Shown piece by piece: positions 5,999 to 9,866 of a stretch of DNA of 9,866 nucleotides (position 1 is the first letter of the stretch; the number at the start of each line of letters is the position of its first letter). The notes under the pieces are model-generated. The model did no database searches. It was not told the DNA's origin and saw nothing but the letters and a program-made list of their open reading frames with translations. Location of the stretch: positions 1 to 9,866 of the forward strand of contig JAQVEQ010000106.1 of NCBI GenBank assembly GCA_028697875.1, written 5' to 3'. This DNA comes from Novosphingobium sp. GTDB taxonomy: Bacteria; Pseudomonadota; Alphaproteobacteria; Sphingomonadales; Sphingomonadaceae. The position numbers and the translations under genes were made by a program.

Positions 5999-7048
5999 TC
6001 AGCAAATGCGCGGCAGTTGCTCGCAAGTCAGCAGGTCCAGGGCATAGGCGCTGCCCAGCGTCTGCAAGACGACACCCCCCCGATCGTTAGCCGCCTCGAC
6101 CGTGCCGATGATCGCCGCGCTTTCGTGATAGCCGCGCAGGATGGCAAGCGTGCGCTCCGCCGACCGGGCCGGGACCAGTGCCACGAAACGGCCTTCATTC
6201 GCCACATAAAGCGGATCGAGCCCCAGGATCTCGCACGCCCCGCGTACCGGTTCCGAAACCGGGATCGTGGATTGTTCCAGCCGCATGGCAAGGCTGGCGG
6301 TCCTGGCGATTTCTATCAGTGCGGTTGCCAGCCCGCCGCGCGTCAGGTCGCGCAGGCAATGCACTTCCACGCCCTCTTCCAGCAAGTGCAGCACCGCCTC
6401 GGCCAGCGGCGCGCAATCGCTGGCGATGGGCGGCTCGAAGCCCAGCCCCTCGCGCACGGCCATCACCGCCATGCCATGGCGGCCGATATCGCCGCTCAGC
6501 ACAATCGCGTCTCCGGGGCATACACTGCGCGGTGCGATGGGATCGCGCGCCACGACCGCGCCGACGCCCGAGCTGGCGATATAAAGCCCGTCCCCCTTGC
6601 CGCGCTGCACCACCTTGGTATCGCCAGCCACCAGCCGCACACCCGCCGCCTGCGCAGCGTCGCGCATCGACCTCGCGATGCGTTCCAGATCGTCGAGCGC
6701 AAAGCCCTCCTCGATCACGAAGCCGGCACTCAGCGCGATCGGCCGGGCACCGCACATGGCGAGATCGTTCACGGTGCCGTTGACGGCCAATGTGCCGATG
6801 TCCCCGCCAGGGAAGAACAACGGCTGCACCACATAGCTGTCGGTCGTGAAAGCCAGCCGGGCACCGCCGATGTCCAGCACCGCGCCGTCATGGGTGAGAT
6901 CGTCGGCAGACTGGGCGAAAGCAGGACGGAAGATACCGTCGATCAGGCGCTGGGTCAGCAGCCCGCCGCCGCCATGGGCAAGCTCGATACGCTCGCCGCC
7001 CATGCCGGGCACGGGACAGGAAAGAGAGAACGGAGAATTTTCGCTCAT
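5999..7048 (-). CDS. hypE: HypE, [NiFe]-hydrogenase maturation (carbamoyl dehydratase)
   Basis: A 349-aa PurM/AIR-synthase-fold protein. HypE takes a carbamoyl group from HypF onto its C-terminal cysteine and dehydrates it with ATP to a thiocyanate, the source of the CN ligands on the hydrogenase iron. Seen: the N-terminal AHGGGGLLTQRLI segment, the SYVVQPLFFPGGDIG and GTVNDLAMCGARP nucleotide-site motifs, the VAGDTKVV segment, RDLTRGGLATAL, and the essential end PRIC with Cys as the very last residue. The ATG at 7048 overlaps the hypD stop (ATGA), showing translational coupling. It is the last gene of the hyp operon; the oxidoreductase gene converges on it 47 bases away. All expected motifs are intact, so the enzyme should be active if it receives carbamoyl groups. 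Confidence 0.97.
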   Translation of the reverse strand: MSENSPFSLSCPVPGMGGERIELAHGGGGLLTQRLIDGIFRPAFAQSADDLTHDGAVLDIGGARLAFTTDSYVVQPLFFPGGDIGTLAVNGTVNDLAMCGARPIALSAGFVIEEGFALDDLERIARSMRDAAQAAGVRLVAGDTKVVQRGKGDGLYIASSGVGAVVARDPIAPRSVCPGDAIVLSGDIGRHGMAVMAVREGLGFEPPIASDCAPLAEAVLHLLEEGVEVHCLRDLTRGGLATALIEIARTASLAMRLEQSTIPVSEPVRGACEILGLDPLYVANEGRFVALVPARSAERTLAILRGYHESAAIIGTVEAANDRGGVVLQTLGSAYALDLLTCEQLPRIC

Positions 7049-8154
7049 GCGGCGGCGTCCTGTGCCGCATGGGGGCGGCGATAACGGTAATAGGCGGCGC
7101 AAGCCCCTTCGGAAGAAACCATGGTCGCCCCCAACGGGTGCTCGGGCGTGCAGGCCTTGCCGAAAGCCGGACAGTCGCAAGGTTTGCGCACGCCGCGCAG
7201 CACTTCGCCGCTGATGCATTCGCTTTGCCGCTCGGGCTGCACCACGACGCCGGGAAAGCGGCGCAGGGCATCGAACCGGGCATAGTCCGGTGCCAGGCCA
7301 AGCCCGCTATCCGCGATCTCGCCCATACCGCGCCACTGCTGCGCCTGTACCCGGAACACCCGCTCCACGGCGGCGCGCGCGGCGGCATTGCCTTCCGGGC
7401 GGACCGTGCGGCTGTACTGGTTTTCCACCTCCGCCCGGCCTTCCTCCAGCTGACAAAGGCACATGTGGATGCCTTGCAGCAGGTCGAGCGGTTCGAAGCC
7501 GGTGACGACGATGGGGATGCCGAAGCGCCGCGCAATCGGCGCATAATCGCGATAGCCGGTGACAGTGCAAACATGGCCTGCGGCGAGAAACCCCTGCACC
7601 CCGTTCGCCGGATCGCCGAGCAGCGCTTCCATTGCGGGCGGCACCAGCACATGGCTGACCAGCAGCGAGAAATTGGCGAGCCCTTCGCGCTCGGCCTGCA
7701 GCACTGCCATGGCCGTGGCAGGCGCGGTGGTTTCGAAGCCGATGGCGAAGAACACGACCTCGCGATCCGGATTGTCCCGCGCGATCGCCAGCGCGTCGAG
7801 CGGCGAATAGACCATGCGGACATCCGCGCCCCGGCCCCGGGCTGCCAGCAGGCTGCCGTGTTCGCCGGGAACGCGCAGCATGTCGCCGAAAGAGCAGAAG
7901 ATCGCGTTCGAGCGGCTGGAAATGGCGGCGGCGGCATCGATCATGCCCGGCGGCGTGACGCAGACGGGGCAGCCTGGACCATGCAGCAGGGTAACGCCAT
8001 CGGGCAGCATGCGGTCGATGCCATGGCGAACGATGGCATGGGTCTGCCCGCCGCAGATTTCCATGATCGTCCAGGGTCGCGTGACGATGCGGGTAATGGC
8101 ATCGGCGATCGCGCGGGCGGCGGCAGGATCGCGGAATTCGTCGACGAATTTCAT
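7045..8154 (-). CDS. hypD: HypD, [NiFe]-hydrogenase Fe(CN)2CO assembly protein
   Basis: A 369-aa iron-sulfur protein that, with HypC, forms the scaffold on which the Fe(CN)2CO unit of [NiFe]-hydrogenase is built. Seen: MEICGGQTH with Cys34; GPGCPVC with Cys62 and Cys65, keeping the family spacing between the three; GFETTAP; a GFEPLDLL segment; and the C-terminal [4Fe-4S] cysteines in SECISGEVLRG, KPCDCPAF and KACTPEHP. The start ATG at 8154 shares one base with the hypC stop (TAATG); the longer open frame upstream reads through hypC and is not real. The stop overlaps hypE (ATGA). The protein is full length with no missing key residue. Confidence 0.97.
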   Translation of the reverse strand: MKFVDEFRDPAAARAIADAITRIVTRPWTIMEICGGQTHAIVRHGIDRMLPDGVTLLHGPGCPVCVTPPGMIDAAAAISSRSNAIFCSFGDMLRVPGEHGSLLAARGRGADVRMVYSPLDALAIARDNPDREVVFFAIGFETTAPATAMAVLQAEREGLANFSLLVSHVLVPPAMEALLGDPANGVQGFLAAGHVCTVTGYRDYAPIARRFGIPIVVTGFEPLDLLQGIHMCLCQLEEGRAEVENQYSRTVRPEGNAAARAAVERVFRVQAQQWRGMGEIADSGLGLAPDYARFDALRRFPGVVVQPERQSECISGEVLRGVRKPCDCPAFGKACTPEHPLGATMVSSEGACAAYYRYRRPHAAQDAAA

Positions 8155-8390
8155 TATTCGTCCTCCTCCACGAGTTCCTCCAGATAAGCCAGCGTGCGCA
8201 GCGCCTCGGCCTCGTCGATCACGGCAATGGCAAAGCCGGCGTGGACCAGCAGATAATCGCCGACAAGGGCTTCTGGCACATAGGCAAGGTTCACCCGCTT
8301 CACCACGCCGGCAAAACCGACGCGGCCTTCGCGGGTCAGCGGATCGTCGCCTTCGATGCTCAGGAGTTCGCCGGGAACGGCAAGGCACAT
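8154..8390 (-). CDS. hypC: HypC/HybG family hydrogenase maturation chaperone
   Basis: A 78-aa chaperone starting with the diagnostic MCLAVPG, in which Cys2 (N-terminal after methionine removal) binds the Fe(CN)2CO unit with HypD and later the hydrogenase large-subunit precursor. The OB-fold core shows the GRVGFAGVVKRVNLAYV strands and the conserved His50 in GDYLLVHAGFAI. The tail is unusually acidic (EELVEEDE). The ATG at 8390 has GAGGAG eight bases upstream and lies inside the last 31 bases of hypF, in another frame, so hypF translation probably feeds hypC. It shares one base with hypD. The presence of only one hypC-like gene fits a single hydrogenase type. Confidence 0.97.
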   Translation of the reverse strand: MCLAVPGELLSIEGDDPLTREGRVGFAGVVKRVNLAYVPEALVGDYLLVHAGFAIAVIDEAEALRTLAYLEELVEEDE

Positions 8391-9391
8391 GGGCCTTTCT
8401 CCTCGATCATGCCGCGCGCGGCGAAAGCGGCCTGCCCGGCCGCCAGCCCGCCGTCATTGGGGGGCACGCGGCGATGGCGAAAGACACGGAAACCGGCCAT
8501 GGCCAGGCGTTCCGTCGCCCGTTCGGCCAGCAGCGCATTCTGGAAACAACCACCGGTCAGCACAACGTTTTCGATCCCCACCTGTCGAACGACCGCCACC
8601 ATGGCCATGGCGAGCCAATCGTGAAACCCCGCGGCCAGTTCCTCCGGCCCGGTACCGGCATGCAACGCGCGGACCGCCTCTTCCAGCATCGCTCGCCAAT
8701 CGACCAGCCATGCTTCCCCGTTCTCGGTCAAGTCCGGTGGCGGCAGAGCGAAGCTTTTCGCGACTCTCCCGGCGGCGAATTCCACTGCCATGGCCGCCTC
8801 GCCTTCAAAGCCGATATGCGAACACAGGCCGAGGATGGCGGCAATGGCGTCGAACAAGCGCCCCGCGCTCGATGTCGGCGGGCTGTTGAGACCCTGCGCC
8901 AGCATGGTTTGCAGGAGAACGCGTTCTTGCGGCGCAAAGGCTGCCACGGGCGCAAGCCCATCCAGCGCCCACAGCGCCTCGCCATGAACCGCGTATAACG
9001 CACCCAGCGCACAGCGGCGTGGATCGCGTACGGCCGCCTCGCCACCGGGCAAACGAAAAGGCAGCAGATGCGCGGCGCGGCGATAGCGGTTTCCATCCAG
9101 CGTCAGGAACTCCCCACCCCACACGGTCCCGTCCCCGCCCCAGCCGGTACCGTCCCAAGCGATGCCCAGCACCGGACCATCGAGCCCGTTGTCGATCATG
9201 CCTGCCAGCACATGCGCCAGATGATGCGGCGCCTTGTGGACCGGCAGGCCCATGGCTTCGGCCGCATGGGTGGAGGGGTAATCGGGATGAGCATCGCAAG
9301 CCGCCTGTGCCTGCCCCATGCCCGTGAAGCTCCACGCAAAAACAACGCAAAACGCCACCCACAAGCCGAATATTTTTCTTCCCTGTCCCAT
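8360..9391 (-). CDS. hypF: HypF C-terminal Kae1/TsaD-like domain fused to a Sec-type signal peptide (truncated HypF)
   Basis: The 343-aa protein has a cleavable-looking signal peptide (basic n-region GQGRK, hydrophobic core about 7-25, AQA|A cleavage at about 30/31). From Cys32 it runs directly into HypF sequence: CDAHPDYPST, the HHLAH metal-ligand motif (His56, His60), AWDGTGWGGDGTVWGGEF (from Asp80), FRLPGGEAAVRDPRR and LTGGCFQNALLAER. Complete HypF is about 750 aa. It uses an acylphosphatase domain, Cys4 zinc fingers and a YrdC-like domain to make carbamoyl-adenylate, then passes carbamoyl to HypE with this C-terminal domain. All three earlier parts are missing. The start at 9391 is firm: GAGGAG lies at 9399-9404. 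Export would separate it from HypE, so either the tail is a deletion scar, or the signal is not used and a separate N-terminal half exists elsewhere. Confidence 0.88.
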   Translation of the reverse strand: MGQGRKIFGLWVAFCVVFAWSFTGMGQAQAACDAHPDYPSTHAAEAMGLPVHKAPHHLAHVLAGMIDNGLDGPVLGIAWDGTGWGGDGTVWGGEFLTLDGNRYRRAAHLLPFRLPGGEAAVRDPRRCALGALYAVHGEALWALDGLAPVAAFAPQERVLLQTMLAQGLNSPPTSSAGRLFDAIAAILGLCSHIGFEGEAAMAVEFAAGRVAKSFALPPPDLTENGEAWLVDWRAMLEEAVRALHAGTGPEELAAGFHDWLAMAMVAVVRQVGIENVVLTGGCFQNALLAERATERLAMAGFRVFRHRRVPPNDGGLAAGQAAFAARGMIEEKGPCALPFPANS

Positions 9392-9398
9392 CTGTATG

Positions 9399-9404
9399 CT
9401 CCTC
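9399..9404 (-). promoter_or_regulatory. Strong ribosome binding site fixing the start of truncated hypF
   Basis: GAGGAG, seven bases before the ATG at 9391. It matters because it shows the signal-peptide start, not the more distant ATG at 9466 or an internal HypF codon, is the likely start of translation. It probably belonged originally to the exported protein whose 5' end was captured. Confidence 0.75.
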
Positions 9405-9443
9405 GTCCCGTGCTCGCTCGTGTTTTTGCGCATCTTGCCAGGG

Positions 9444-9449
9444 AGTATA
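9444..9449 (-). promoter_or_regulatory. Candidate -10 element for the hypF'CDE operon
   Basis: TATACT on the minus strand (five of six consensus bases), giving a start near 9437 and a leader of about 46 bases. The only -35 candidate at proper distance, TGGCAC with an 18-base spacer, is poor, so an activator may be needed or the promoter may lie elsewhere in the intergenic region. Confidence 0.3.
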
Positions 9450-9507
9450 TGACAGGCAATGCGCAAAGTGCCAGTCCAAAAGCAGGTCGGATATTTCCAT
9501 GGAAAAC

Positions 9508-9551
9508 TTGACGAGCAATATTATTTTGATGTTCAATGGTTTTACTTGCAA
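9508..9551. promoter_or_regulatory. Putative MarR operator array, three TTG...CAA dyads
   Basis: TTGACGAGCAA (9508-9518), TTGATGTTCAA (9526-9536) and TTGCAA (9546-9551). The first two agree at eight of 11 positions. Centres are about 18 and 17.5 bases apart, a near-regular spacing in an AT-rich patch. TTGACG with an 18-base spacer to TTCAAT (9532-9537) could be the marR promoter, so binding here would repress marR and perhaps hypF'. Confidence 0.45.
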
Positions 9552-9589
9552 TGATCGAGGTTTGGGACGGCATCCGAACAGGTGGAGCT

Positions 9590-9866
9590 ATGGCAACGGC
9601 TTACAAAGGCACTGATGATGAAACGGTCGCGCTGGATGCGTACACCAAGCTCATGCGCGCCACGGCTGCGGCCACGGCCCGAATTCACGGGCACCTGGCG
9701 GATGAGGACCTGACACAGAGCCAGTTCGGAGTCCTGGAAATGCTTTTCCACCTGGGACCGCTCTCCCAGGGAAGCATCGGACAAAAGCTCCTCAAGAGCG
9801 GAGGCAACGTCACACTGGTCCTCGATAATCTCCAAAAGCGCGGACTGGTCCGGCGCGAAAGGAATG
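9590..9866 (+). CDS. MarR family transcriptional regulator, N-terminal part
   Basis: Only the first 92 codons are present; the gene runs off the right edge. The visible part contains the N-terminal dimer helix and most of the winged helix: LTQSQFGVLEMLFHLGPLS, GSIGQKLLKSGGNVTLVLDNL with the recognition helix, then KRGLVRRER at the wing. This is the MarR subgroup with the SGGNVT recognition helix, whose members respond to small phenolic or oxidant signals and usually repress a divergent gene and themselves. The ATG at 9590 follows GGTGGAG closely; an in-frame ATG at 9551 has no ribosome site and overlaps the proposed operator. It is divergent from the truncated hypF operon, separated by 198 bases. 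Confidence 0.9.
   Translation, partial: MATAYKGTDDETVALDAYTKLMRATAAATARIHGHLADEDLTQSQFGVLEMLFHLGPLSQGSIGQKLLKSGGNVTLVLDNLQKRGLVRRERN

Noticed and set aside
7069..8998. Long plus-strand frames opposite hypD, hypC and hypF.
   Set aside because: Antisense shadows; the minus-strand products carry all diagnostic Hyp motifs.
9456..9475. A sigma-54-like TGGCAC...TTGC on the minus strand upstream of truncated hypF, tempting because hydrogenase operons are often RpoN-dependent.
   Set aside because: The spacing between the GG and the GC is wrong by several bases (three too many or four too few), which sigma-54 does not tolerate.
9526..9540. TTGAT half-site suggesting an FNR/FixK oxygen-response box.
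   Set aside because: The second half-site ATCAA is missing at the right distance; the shorter TTGA-N3-TCAA dyad fits a MarR site better.

Overview
The window is high-GC DNA with dense, short-spaced minus-strand operons, typical of an alphaproteobacterium. The DUF2946 protein with its LRPPLRGPPA tail, the SCO/PCu(A)C set and the codon usage suggest a sphingomonad (Novosphingobium-like). That assignment is inference from protein style; no rRNA or marker gene is present.

Layout from left to right. (1) 1-2492, minus strand: a copper-handling group, transcribed right to left as DUF2946 protein, DUF2244 membrane protein, periplasmic PCu(A)C-type copper chaperone lipoprotein and SCO1/SenC, followed by the 5' end of a probable M20-family amidohydrolase that runs off the left edge. 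PCu(A)C and SCO deliver copper to the CuA centre of cytochrome c oxidase; no oxidase subunit gene is in view. (2) 2597-2973, plus strand: an eroded iron-siderophore/B12-type ABC transporter. A scrap of FecCD-type permease runs straight into the 3' half of its ATPase, with several frameshifts. (3) 3121-3486: a near-perfect sigma-54 promoter with a palindrome about 108 bp upstream of the expected start site, in front of an unrecognised 104-aa protein. (4) 3531-5951: a divergent pair, a TetR-family repressor (minus) and a GMC-family FAD oxidoreductase (plus). A 17-bp inverted repeat exactly fills the spacer of the likely oxidoreductase promoter. (5) 5999-9391, minus strand: a [NiFe]-hydrogenase maturation operon, hypF'-hypC-hypD-hypE, with overlapping gene ends. 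HypC, HypD and HypE look intact and keep their key cysteines. HypF is only its C-terminal Kae1/TsaD-like domain, joined in frame to a Sec-type signal peptide with its own strong ribosome binding site. HypA, HypB and hydrogenase subunits are not in the window. (6) 9590-end: the start of a divergent MarR-family regulator, with regularly spaced dyads in the shared intergenic region.

The most unusual observations are the signal-peptide/HypF fusion, which looks like a deletion scar or a split HypF, and the sigma-54-controlled orphan protein. No CRISPR array, tRNA, rRNA, insertion sequence or complete mobile element was seen.
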